DNA from: a bacterium | GTDB taxonomy: Bacteria > Latescibacterota > Latescibacteria > Latescibacterales > Latescibacteraceae | DNA: 64,000 nucleotides | Assembly (NCBI GenBank): GCA_021372535.1 | Contig: JAJFUH010000183.1 | Span: 45,532 to 109,531 of the forward strand | Reading direction: 5' to 3' | Part shown: positions 56,889 to 64,000 of the stretch, piece after piece | Layout of the letters: each line of letters starts with the position of its first letter | How positions within the stretch are numbered: the stretch's first letter is position 1 | Notes under the pieces: generated by a model | Seen by the model: only the letters and a program-made list of their open reading frames with translations | What the model was told of the DNA's origin: nothing | Databases searched by the model: none | Position numbers and translations under genes: made by a program

Positions 56889-58454
56889 TCAATCAGTCCG
56901 TATTGCAACCACTTCCGGATTCACATTCTTGAATCTGGGCATGCACTCGCCATAATGAGCGTTGATATAGGTGGGATCGCAGATTATATATCTGCTGTTG
57001 TTATACTGTACGGAATCGCCGCTCTCCGAGCCCTTGAATTTTACCGCCGTTGCGACATGTCCGGGATAGTGAAGCCCTATCACATCGAGACCGAGCAGAT
57101 TCCGTGTAAGAAACGCAAAAAGGAAGGATCGGTCCTCGCAGTCCGAAAACGGATAATAGAGGGTTTCTTCGGCGAACAGGTGCTTTTCTTTTCCGAACTG
57201 CTCTTCATCTGTCTGGTACTGGAACGCTGTCTGCACAAAACAGAGGAGCATGTTTACAGCCTCGTCTTCCGGCTGATTCCATATCACCGGCTTCAGACCG
57301 TTGAGGAGGGCATTTTTTGACTCGCTGTCGACGGAAGCACTGAAATAAACTTCGAAATTTGTCTGCGGGTAAAATTGATAAAAATCGATTATGTTCTGGT
57401 TGACATCCACCGGAATGGAGTATTCCTTGCCGGAATAACTGAATTTGTACGTTTTGGACACATACTTCTGAGTAACATCCGGTGACTGGTATATATTCAT
57501 ATCGATAAGCTTATCAGCGGCTTTATGGCTTCCCTCGTATGTATACAGCGATTTGACACTTTCGGGATTCGTTCCGAGAAAGGTAATATAATATGTTTTG
57601 TTATTGAGGGTATAGAACGGAACACCGAATAATGTCTGCTTTGAGGGAAGGAGAAGATACACCTGGCCGTCAACGAATCCGATACGGGCGTCATACCCGG
57701 ATTTGATGAGCATGAACCAGACGAACAGATTGCGCTGCGTTGTCGGCGGGCCGTAAATGTTTTTCCCAACAGTATCCAGGAGCAGGCAAAATCCCCAGTC
57801 GTTCATGCGAAGCTGTTTTTTTACCTCGAAAAGCTGTTCGAGAGCTTTTTCATATGGGGACGAGCTGATGGTTTCCCAGAATGCGCTTATGGTCTTTTCC
57901 GAAACGGTCCCGGTCAGATTGACCTTCAATTTCGGGTCTATTGAAATTCTTACGGGAGTTCCATAAAAAATAAATGATACCGGCTCACCTTCGGGCTGCT
58001 GAATCTGAATGACTTTTTCCTTCTCCTTCGGCAGTTCCTTCTTCTGGGCCTGGGGCTTTTTTTCTTCAGGTACAGGTTCTTTGACAGGGGCTTTTTGCGG
58101 AACCTTCGCGGGGGCCTTTTCCGGCGTTTTCACCGGTGGTTTTGCGGGTTCTTTTTCGGGAGTTTTAACAGGCCGTGCCACAGGAGGTTCGACCGGTTTC
58201 GGTGTTGTGTCAGCTTCGAGCCCTTTAAAAACCTCCATTTCCTGCCATGCCTGGCTCAGTAATTGCGCAAAATCCTGATCGGCCTTTTTTTTCAGGTCAT
58301 CGAATTCCTGTGTCACTTCTTTCTTCTGTTTATCAAACTCTTCCCGCTGTTTTTTTATAAAATCCTCGAAATCGTCCTTTTGTGCGGACAGAGGCGTAGA
58401 GAGAAGCACAACCATACCAAACGTCACCGTTATAAGGATATTCAGTTTTTTCAT
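56889..58454 (-). CDS. Exported transglutaminase-like protein with coiled coil and Lys/Pro-rich linker
   Basis: A 521-residue protein; ATG 58454 (MKKLNIL) has CAGGAC upstream and leaves a signal peptide to LSAQ, so the longer frame is unlikely. Residues about 25-75 form a charged coiled coil (FIKKQREEFDKQKKEVTQEF). Residues about 90-165 are a Pro/Lys/Glu linker with repeated KTPEKxPAK units. The C-terminal domain ends in a transglutaminase-like core: Cys439 (SDCEDRS), His466 (YPGHVATAV) and Asp493 (CDPTY). It differs in architecture from its four neighbours. The linker suggests that it spans or binds the cell wall. Confidence 0.8.
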   Translation of the reverse strand: MKKLNILITVTFGMVVLLSTPLSAQKDDFEDFIKKQREEFDKQKKEVTQEFDDLKKKADQDFAQLLSQAWQEMEVFKGLEADTTPKPVEPPVARPVKTPEKEPAKPPVKTPEKAPAKVPQKAPVKEPVPEEKKPQAQKKELPKEKEKVIQIQQPEGEPVSFIFYGTPVRISIDPKLKVNLTGTVSEKTISAFWETISSSPYEKALEQLFEVKKQLRMNDWGFCLLLDTVGKNIYGPPTTQRNLFVWFMLIKSGYDARIGFVDGQVYLLLPSKQTLFGVPFYTLNNKTYYITFLGTNPESVKSLYTYEGSHKAADKLIDMNIYQSPDVTQKYVSKTYKFSYSGKEYSIPVDVNQNIIDFYQFYPQTNFEVYFSASVDSESKNALLNGLKPVIWNQPEDEAVNMLLCFVQTAFQYQTDEEQFGKEKHLFAEETLYYPFSDCEDRSFLFAFLTRNLLGLDVIGLHYPGHVATAVKFKGSESGDSVQYNNSRYIICDPTYINAHYGECMPRFKNVNPEVVAIRTD

Positions 58455-58670
58455 GGTTTTTGTCCTGTTTGGATAAATGATAATACTCCTCAGTGATATG
58501 GTTCTTATCTCCGGGCAAAAAGATGAACCTTTGCAATAATACAGTTTTTTTATATACCTATTAAAATATAAAACGAGAAAAAAGTCAATATCTCTTTGGT
58601 ACAAGAGTTATTAACGATGAGCAGAATTACAATATATACCATACTTTTTTTAAAACATGATAACCGGATT

Positions 58671-58712
58671 TTTTTTCTCCGTGTCCTCCGTGTCTCCGTG
58701 GTTAAATTCTCC
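58671..58712 (-). repeat. Dispersed repeat fragment (CTCCGTGTCTCCGTGGTT type)
   Basis: TTTTTCTCCGTGTCCTCCGTG then TCTCCGTGGTTAAATTC matches the fragment at 515-546, both preceded by CCGGATT. Apart from this and the terminator, the 365-base gap 58455-58819 holds no gene. Confidence 0.65.
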
Positions 58713-58763
58713 TTAACTTGCATGCTTGTGAAATAGCCCGAAAGATATACCGCACCGCAAAGA

Positions 58764-58799
58764 AAATGCCCTTCATACATGTGTGTACAAAGGGCATTT
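58764..58799 (-). terminator. Terminator at the 3' end of array copy 4
   Basis: A perfect 10-bp stem AAATGCCCTT/AAGGGCATTT (58764-58773 with 58790-58799), a 16-base loop, and a T-rich run on either strand. It follows the stop of copy 4 by about 20 bases. Confidence 0.8.
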
Positions 58800-58819
58800 C
58801 TCTTTTACTGAAATATCTG

Positions 58820-60970
58820 TCAATAATTGAGATAATCGGCAAGGGGAGCATCGGCGTGATTGACGACAAACGCGGAGGGCTTTCCTTTGACGCCGGCTTT
58901 GCTGACCGCGCGGACTCCAAGTGTGTTTCTTCCGGACTGGAGGAGCCATGTCCAGCGCTCGCCGACTGCTTTCCAGCCCGTATCGTCGGCATTGACCTCA
59001 AAATGGCTGAAATTGGGCGTGTAAGTTTCGAACCTCAGGAACAGGCGGTCGTTCCCGAGCGTGGAAGTCGCATCGACGTGGACTTTATTGAGATCAGGCC
59101 ACATGTCGCGGGGACGGTCGGTATGCCATGAATACTGGCGTTTCGGCGGTGTCCGGTCGTCGTACCAGCAGATGTAGCCGTCCCACGGCCACCAGGTGCT
59201 TCCGTGGGCAAGCGGTCGCGGATAGGGTTTTTCGTACCAGTTGTTACGGGGCACCATACGCATGAAGGCGGCGTTGATGAAACCCGAAACGGTGCCTTCC
59301 GGCACATAAGAAGAGGTCGGATGCTGCGAAAGCGAGCCGCGCTTGACCGGAACGGGTTTGTCGTCAACCTTTCCCATCCATGTTATCATATCATTCATCC
59401 AGTCGATGGGCCGGGTGGGGAAGTAGTAGTCGAGGTAAAGGCGGTGAAGTTCGAGCATACCGAGCGGCTCGGCTGTCAATGGGTCATAGTCGTAATTGTT
59501 CTCGAAATCCGCATCGATGAAAATCCATTTACCGTATTCGTCGTTCCAAACCTCGCAGATTTCGTGCCCGACGACATTGACGAGCCTCGCCTGCCAGCCG
59601 TAGCACATGCACAGCCCTGCAAGCGTGTTGTTGAACTGGATGCACATGCCCCCGCCGCCGGCGTTGTTGATGCGGTTGAGGATGGATTTCGCATCCCATG
59701 CCGGATACTCCGGGTGAGGGGAGGAGTGACGCCAGCGTTTGGTGACGTAATCGAGGAGCCTGACCTGTCCATCGAATTCGGTCCGGCAACCGGCTACAAC
59801 CTCATCGAGGTTTTCGAGCGTACGGAGTTCTCTGAACTCGGGACGATCCCATTTTTCCCATTCCCAGTCGATCGATGAGTACTGTATTGAGGGATTATCG
59901 GTGGAAACGACATGGATGTTTCTGTTGAGAGGCACTCGTTCGAAAAGCTGAACCTCGACATTCGCCGATTTTACGATGGGACTCTTGAGCGGATCGGCCG
60001 TTTTCAGCTCGGCCCTGATCTGGATGTAACGGCGGGTCATGGTGTTTCCGTCGTAATCGAGAGAAACAGCCGCGCCATTTCCGACATATTCATACGGTCC
60101 CCATTCCTTTGAATAGGGGTCGGGGTCCGGGCCTTTTCGCAGGAAATATTCTATGCTGGCACCCTCGGGAACATCCGACCGGATTGAGATTTTCACATCT
60201 TTTATCTCACGGAGCGGAACGATGAAATCCGGTGAATCCCCCTTCCAGAGGTCTATTACCTGGCTCGCCAGCCATCCCTTGCTTACAAAGCGGTCGAGAC
60301 TGATCCGAATCGAGTATTCGGCCCGTGTCTGTCCGAGAGGTCCGAACGGGCTTTCTTTCCATGATTCGCCGCCATCCGCGGATTTGAACGATGTTTTACC
60401 CACATCTTTCGGATCGCCGCCGCCAGTTTCAAACTCATCCGACCGTGCGATATATACTTCCCAGCCCTCGGCATCGCTTGAGGCTTCGGGACAGAACAGG
60501 TCGATCACGTTCCGGCCTTTTTTCAGCCATTCGGCGGGAAATTCGGCCCAGCGGTATACTTCCTGGTTTTTGGATGTATCCCACGTATTGACCTGACCTG
60601 CATTCCCGTTGATCTTGAATCTCAGCGGGGTTTTACCCTGGTGCACGGTGAACAGGACAAGCCATGCCTTGTTTGTCCGTATATCGTCGAGCATGATATA
60701 TTTACGCGCCTGATTTTTACCCCATATGACATCGGTCGATACACCCTTTTCGCTGAAGCCGGCACCGGGAGCGTCATTCTGGATCAGCTCCATGTTAAAG
60801 AGGCATACGCCACCCTGGGGATGTTTCATGAGCATGTGCATGAAACCGTTGTCATAGATTTTTTCAGCGCTGCCGCCCCAGTTTACGGTGACCATTTCTG
60901 CCGAAACGGGTATAACGATCAAGCCGACCAACACCATTGAAACCATGACGATAATCATTTTCTTGCGCAT
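58820..60970 (-). CDS. Secreted transglutaminase-like protein, array copy 4
   Basis: A 716-residue paralog, one residue shorter than the others before the catalytic core. Signal peptide to VSAE; Asp-box SADGGESW; Cys443 (GGMCIQ), His469 (GHEICEVW) and Asp486 (FIDADF) form the triad. The core is closest to copy 1 around GGMCIQ and to copy 3 in the N-terminal half. AGGAGG precedes ATG 60970. It has its own terminator, so it is probably a separate transcript. Function as for the other copies: an extracellular cysteine peptidase-like or cross-linking activity is inferred from the triad only. Confidence 0.87.
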   Translation of the reverse strand: MRKKMIIVMVSMVLVGLIVIPVSAEMVTVNWGGSAEKIYDNGFMHMLMKHPQGGVCLFNMELIQNDAPGAGFSEKGVSTDVIWGKNQARKYIMLDDIRTNKAWLVLFTVHQGKTPLRFKINGNAGQVNTWDTSKNQEVYRWAEFPAEWLKKGRNVIDLFCPEASSDAEGWEVYIARSDEFETGGGDPKDVGKTSFKSADGGESWKESPFGPLGQTRAEYSIRISLDRFVSKGWLASQVIDLWKGDSPDFIVPLREIKDVKISIRSDVPEGASIEYFLRKGPDPDPYSKEWGPYEYVGNGAAVSLDYDGNTMTRRYIQIRAELKTADPLKSPIVKSANVEVQLFERVPLNRNIHVVSTDNPSIQYSSIDWEWEKWDRPEFRELRTLENLDEVVAGCRTEFDGQVRLLDYVTKRWRHSSPHPEYPAWDAKSILNRINNAGGGGMCIQFNNTLAGLCMCYGWQARLVNVVGHEICEVWNDEYGKWIFIDADFENNYDYDPLTAEPLGMLELHRLYLDYYFPTRPIDWMNDMITWMGKVDDKPVPVKRGSLSQHPTSSYVPEGTVSGFINAAFMRMVPRNNWYEKPYPRPLAHGSTWWPWDGYICWYDDRTPPKRQYSWHTDRPRDMWPDLNKVHVDATSTLGNDRLFLRFETYTPNFSHFEVNADDTGWKAVGERWTWLLQSGRNTLGVRAVSKAGVKGKPSAFVVNHADAPLADYLNY

Positions 60971-61073
60971 TCCGGTTCCTCCTGACGCGCGGTTGAAATT
61001 TTTTCCATTAAGTCTATAATCTGATGCGATGTTATTACTTCGGCGAATAAATAATGCTACTCATATTTGGAAT

Positions 61074-61099
61074 AGATGCCGAAACAAGTTCGGCATGAC
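61074..61099. repeat. Short hairpin repeat (ATGCCGAA/TTCGGCAT)
   Basis: AGATGCCGAAACAAGTTCGG followed by CATGAC, an 8-bp stem with a 5-base loop, relative of the unit at 26450-26475. Confidence 0.6.
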
Positions 61100-61151
61100 G
61101 TCTCCGATGTCACTGTTTATTCACCGGAGCAAAGGTATTTATGCCCGTTTC

Positions 61152-61829
61152 TTATTTTGGGTATCCAACCGTCTGTGCAAGCGTGATACGCTGTTCGGGA
61201 CGAAGCCCCATGAGCTGAGCAAGAGCGTCTTTGTCGACCGAGCCGCGGACCACGGTTGCCAGACCTTCCGATGCACAATAAAGGTAGACATTCTGGCCGA
61301 TGAAACCGGTGTCGGCGAAGGCGGTTTGTATCTTTCCTTCATCCGATCCGCCTCCCATCTTCGATAAATCGGCGACATAGACAAGATTCACCGGAGCCTC
61401 CCCGACAAACGCCTGTGTTCCGGTCGAGGACCGTATATCCTGGCCAAGAACCGGTATCAGCGCGTGTTCCCTGGCATCATAAAGATAAACAGCTCCGAAA
61501 CTTGCGACATATATATCGATTTCCTGCCAGTTCATCGCGGAGGGAGCGGTGCGTCTCCCGGATTCGGGTCGATTGATGCCGAACGCTGCCCAGAGCAGGT
61601 CGGATATCACCTGCAGGGGCAGGGCATCAGTGCGGAATTCACGGGATGTCTGCCTGGCCTTGAGCGCCTGCATCAAAGGTTTTCCGCCGTCAGTCATTGG
61701 AGCGGGCAGTTTGATTGCCGTGAATTCCTGCTTGACAGTTGTCCTGAATTCCTGCGCGACAGTTGCCGATGAGAAAATAAACAGCATACACACTGTAATA
61801 CACAGGATAGAGAAGATACGTTTTTTCAC
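61152..61829 (-). CDS. Exported SagB-like nitroreductase-family protein
   Basis: A 225-residue protein. GTG 61829 has GGGAG 8 bases upstream and opens with a signal peptide (VKKRIFSILCITVCMLFIFS, ending near TVAQE), so the longer frame is unlikely. The nitroreductase fold is shown by LKARQTSREFRTDALPLQ, SDLLWAAFGINRP and GFIGQNVYLYCASEGLATVVRG. It is closest in pattern to SagB/ThcOx-type FMN oxidases. Export of an FMN enzyme is unusual. No cyclodehydratase or precursor peptide gene is beside it, so a peptide-oxidising role is not supported. Confidence 0.85.
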   Translation of the reverse strand: MKKRIFSILCITVCMLFIFSSATVAQEFRTTVKQEFTAIKLPAPMTDGGKPLMQALKARQTSREFRTDALPLQVISDLLWAAFGINRPESGRRTAPSAMNWQEIDIYVASFGAVYLYDAREHALIPVLGQDIRSSTGTQAFVGEAPVNLVYVADLSKMGGGSDEGKIQTAFADTGFIGQNVYLYCASEGLATVVRGSVDKDALAQLMGLRPEQRITLAQTVGYPK

Positions 61830-61851
61830 AAGAGTGCTCCCTTTTTTGTAG

Positions 61852-61992
61852 AACACGGATTTTCGCGGATCGGGCGGATTTTTACGGATCTGTTTTTTTA
61901 TATGTGAACGATGAATTGTCACTAAAGATAATATTGTTAATCGTTTATCTCTCTTTGTGCCTTTGTGTTTTTTGTGGGGAAAATATTTCTAT
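61852..61992 (-). repeat. Dispersed two-part intergenic repeat, reverse-strand copy
   Basis: GAACACGGATTTTCGCGGAT at the left and CTTTGTGCCTTTGTGTTTTT at the right, joined by about 60 AT-rich bases. It lies just upstream of the nitroreductase start. Confidence 0.7.
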
Positions 61993-62094
61993 AAATAATC
62001 CGGTAAAAAAAGTGATCTAAAATATTGGTGGTCATTGCAGTGCATAAAAACCGTTGACGAATCCCGGCCCTTTCGATATATTTACACACACTGT

Positions 62095-62169
62095 GCGGGA
62101 GTAGTTCAGTGGTGGAACGCAAGCTTCCCAAGCTTGATGCCGCGGGTTCGATCCCCGTCTCCCGCTCCA
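62095..62169 (+). tRNA. tRNA-Gly (anticodon CCC)
   Basis: 75 bases with a perfect acceptor stem GCGGGAG/CTCCCGC, anticodon stem CAAGC/GCTTG around loop TTCCCAA (anticodon CCC), T arm GCGGG-TTCGATC-CCCGT (one mismatched or wobble pair), and encoded CCA. A terminator follows immediately. Confidence 0.95.
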
Positions 62170-62179
62170 GAATAATAAC

Positions 62180-62215
62180 AAGGGCTTAGAGTATATTTCC
62201 AAGCCCTTTTTTTAT
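62180..62215 (+). terminator. Terminator of the tRNA-Gly gene
   Basis: An 8-bp stem AAGGGCTT/AAGCCCTT (62180-62187 with 62201-62208), 13-base loop, then TTTTTT. It starts 11 bases after the tRNA. Confidence 0.85.
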
Positions 62216-62248
62216 TTCCTTTATAAGAGATGATACCTCTACGGTGAA

Positions 62249-63322
62249 TCATTTCGCGGGCTTGAGAAAATTTCTCACCACCCACCAGCGAATGTCCTCC
62301 GAATACGGTACCGCATCATCGCCGCCGAGGGAATCCAGGCTCACCGCCCTTCCGGCCAGGCGTGAGACATTAGTAGCGGCGAGCGCACGGTGCTCCTCGA
62401 GAATGGCTTCGTATGGCCGCGGGATTTTCCGCTCGGCATAAAAGTCGTGTAATGCCCGGAACATGTAATCGAACAGATTCCCTCCAGCCGTAAAAGTCCG
62501 GTTTTCTCCTACCGCATAGGCATTGATGTGGAAGGGGCCGGGATAGTTGCCGATATGGTTCATCCCGATCATGGGTGGCTGCCCGTCATGTGATTTCCAT
62601 GTCAGGATACACAGCGAAGTGCCGAAGGGCTTGTGTTCATCGATCCATTTGCCGAGGTCCATATTATATGTGCCGGTAAAGTACGCCGTGTCAATTCCGC
62701 CCCCGAACGCCGCATGGGCATAGTTGAAAACATGAGGAAACATCCAGGTGAAATGCTGCTCCGGGCAATATGCCTCGTATGTGCGTATCGGCCCCTTTTC
62801 TTTTGCGAATATCCGCATTTCCTCAACTTCGGGCTGGAATTCCAGCGATGAGGCGCTCATAAGCGGAGCGTTATACGTTTTTGCCAGACGGACCGTTTCC
62901 TCGGCATCGGTAATTGTTGAAGTAAACGGGCGGTTGATAAACACAGGCTTGCCCATTTCCAGCGCCGGACGGGCCAGTTCCAGAGCCCGACGGTAATCGG
63001 CGTGCTCCACGTGCACCGCATCGGATTCCTTCGCGAGTTTTACCGGATCGGCAATCACCTTCTCGAATCCCTGGGATTGCTTCAGTTTTTCGGCGACTCC
63101 GGGAGCGTCGTCCCAGACAGCATACGGGCGACATTTAACCTTGCCCTTCATTTCTTCAGGCGGGTTCAATAACCTTCCCAGAAAATTATGCGAGCCGAGA
63201 CCGAGCTGCCCGATCTTGATCATTCCCATATTCTGAGCGAACGCCGGCGCGGTTTTTGTCGCAATAATACCCGTGATACCTGCCAGTGCCGCTTTCTCCA
63301 TAAACGAACGACGCGTTTCCAT
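62249..63322 (-). CDS. Tat-exported Gfo/Idh/MocA-family oxidoreductase
   Basis: A 357-residue protein with a Tat signal (RRSFMEK then AALAGITGII, cleavage near AFAQ); ATG 63322 has AGGAAA upstream and the longer frame is unlikely. The N-terminal Rossmann domain opens with IKIGQLGLGSHNFLG, and GKPVFINRPFTST is at the place of the usual EKPxA motif: the conserved Glu-Lys reads Asn-Arg. The C-terminal beta-sheet region follows. Such exported members are common in uncultured polysaccharide degraders. Their substrates are unknown. It lies 56 bases after the small cysteine-rich gene, so they may be one transcript. Confidence 0.82.
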   Translation of the reverse strand: METRRSFMEKAALAGITGIIATKTAPAFAQNMGMIKIGQLGLGSHNFLGRLLNPPEEMKGKVKCRPYAVWDDAPGVAEKLKQSQGFEKVIADPVKLAKESDAVHVEHADYRRALELARPALEMGKPVFINRPFTSTITDAEETVRLAKTYNAPLMSASSLEFQPEVEEMRIFAKEKGPIRTYEAYCPEQHFTWMFPHVFNYAHAAFGGGIDTAYFTGTYNMDLGKWIDEHKPFGTSLCILTWKSHDGQPPMIGMNHIGNYPGPFHINAYAVGENRTFTAGGNLFDYMFRALHDFYAERKIPRPYEAILEEHRALAATNVSRLAGRAVSLDSLGGDDAVPYSEDIRWWVVRNFLKPAK

Positions 63323-63378
63323 GTAAATTTCCTTTCTCTGCCGGATTCTGAAGTCTTTTTTTACAACTAAAGAGCTCA

Positions 63379-63678
63379 TCAGGAATTTTTTTTAGGCGCG
63401 ACCTCATTGAGATAGTCCCAGTATTCTTTGGGACTTCCGGGTATGTTTTCAACCGTGAATTCCACTATCTGTGCTAATCCCTTGACCTTTTCCCGAAGCA
63501 TGGGTTGCAGGCATCTCGGCACATGATCCTTATAGTGGCGATGAATACGTATGCAGTTGTAACAATCTCCATGAAATTCACAATGAATGTTAGGACATGA
63601 GCATTTCGCCTCGGCACCCGAAGCCAGCATGGCCCTGATTTCTTTGATTTCTTCAACAAATTCTTCTTTACTCTTCAT
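63379..63678 (-). CDS. Small cysteine-rich protein, probably metal- or Fe-S-binding
   Basis: A 99-residue protein; ATG 63678 follows GGAGGA at 9 bases. The cysteine pattern KCSCPNIHCEFHGDCYNCIR then HVPRCLQPM has seven Cys and several His, similar to small DUF6485-like proteins. The remainder is helical (LREKVKGLAQIVEFTVEN). No partner beyond the Gfo/Idh/MocA gene downstream is known. The role is unknown. Confidence 0.7.
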   Translation of the reverse strand: MKSKEEFVEEIKEIRAMLASGAEAKCSCPNIHCEFHGDCYNCIRIHRHYKDHVPRCLQPMLREKVKGLAQIVEFTVENIPGSPKEYWDYLNEVAPKKNS

Positions 63679-64000
63679 AAAAGTATTCCTCCAGATACAT
63701 GATGAATAATTTCTTTTTAAGATACTATTTATCATAACGCAGCGTCAAGACAGTTTAGGTTTTATTTTGTAACCCGGATCACCCGCGCGGGCGCAGGCCC
63801 CATTTTTCGTGGAATTGCCCCCCGGTTTTTCTCCGATGAGTTTACTTTGTTTTTTAAGCATGATATAGTATATTTTTCCAGGTTTACGAGTGACCGGTGA
63901 TTTTCCGAGAATATAATCACGGGGATTTGTTTTATATCTATCGTACTTTTGTATTTCGATGTTGCAAATAAATAATTATCCTCAATGGTATACCCTACAG
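63679..64000. other. Right-edge region without a recognised gene
   Basis: AT-rich apart from a GC-rich stretch near 63781-63800 (ACCCGCGCGGGCGCAGGCCC). No convincing coding region or RNA was found; a gene could begin beyond the edge. Confidence 0.5.

Overview
The window reads as a chromosomal segment of a Gram-negative, probably environmental bacterium. The Gram-negative call rests on an LpxL-type lipid A acyltransferase, Wza/Wzc-type capsule export proteins, outer-membrane-type beta-barrel proteins, Tat and Sec signal peptides and a lipoprotein. The mix of a Gfo/Idh/MocA oxidoreductase with a Tat signal, a GH106-like glycoside hydrolase, a heparinase-like lyase and many secreted proteins of unknown role recalls uncultured FCB-group phyla such as Latescibacterota. 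That placement is inference; there is no rRNA gene or other decisive marker here.

Positions 1-28086 are mostly housekeeping and envelope genes on the + strand. After the start of an M14-like peptidase at the left edge (- strand) come etfB-etfA-FAD oxidase (an electron-transfer flavoprotein paired with a lactate/glycolate-type dehydrogenase), an HpcH/HpaI aldolase, a membrane-anchored zinc peptidase, lpxL, coaE, and a capsule block (response regulator, Wza-like, Wzc-like, phosphomannomutase, lipoprotein). An aromatic block follows: tyrA, an EPSP-synthase-like gene lacking key catalytic residues, a small membrane protein, aroE, aroB, then pyrE. Next is a tightly overlapping set of GT4 glycosyltransferase, relA/spoT, pgeF and uppP, the last fused in frame to an alpha/beta hydrolase. 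The block ends with a surface protein made of 16-residue repeats.

Positions 28174-45000 are mixed: a large glycoside hydrolase, an MFS exporter divergent from an ArsR regulator with a clear palindromic operator, uvrA, an outer-membrane-like protein, an ECF sigma/anti-sigma pair, a secreted protein of unknown function, and a response regulator and histidine kinase that converge and overlap at their 3' ends.

Positions 45304-63678 are the accessory, secreted part. A 1312-residue lyase-like protein with a C-terminal propeller is followed on the - strand by four paralogous, almost collinear secreted transglutaminase-like proteins of about 715 residues, with a fifth, unrelated transglutaminase-like protein between the third and fourth. 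All five keep a Cys-His-Asp triad. Beyond them lie an exported SagB-like nitroreductase, a tRNA-Gly(CCC) with a terminator, a Tat-exported Gfo/Idh/MocA protein and a small cysteine-rich protein. The transglutaminase array is the best candidate for an undescribed system.

Many intergenic gaps carry dispersed repeats, mainly a two-part element of up to about 200 bp (copies near 4080, 16797, 36310, 41327 and 61852 plus fragments) and several short hairpin repeats. No CRISPR array, insertion sequence or prophage was seen.
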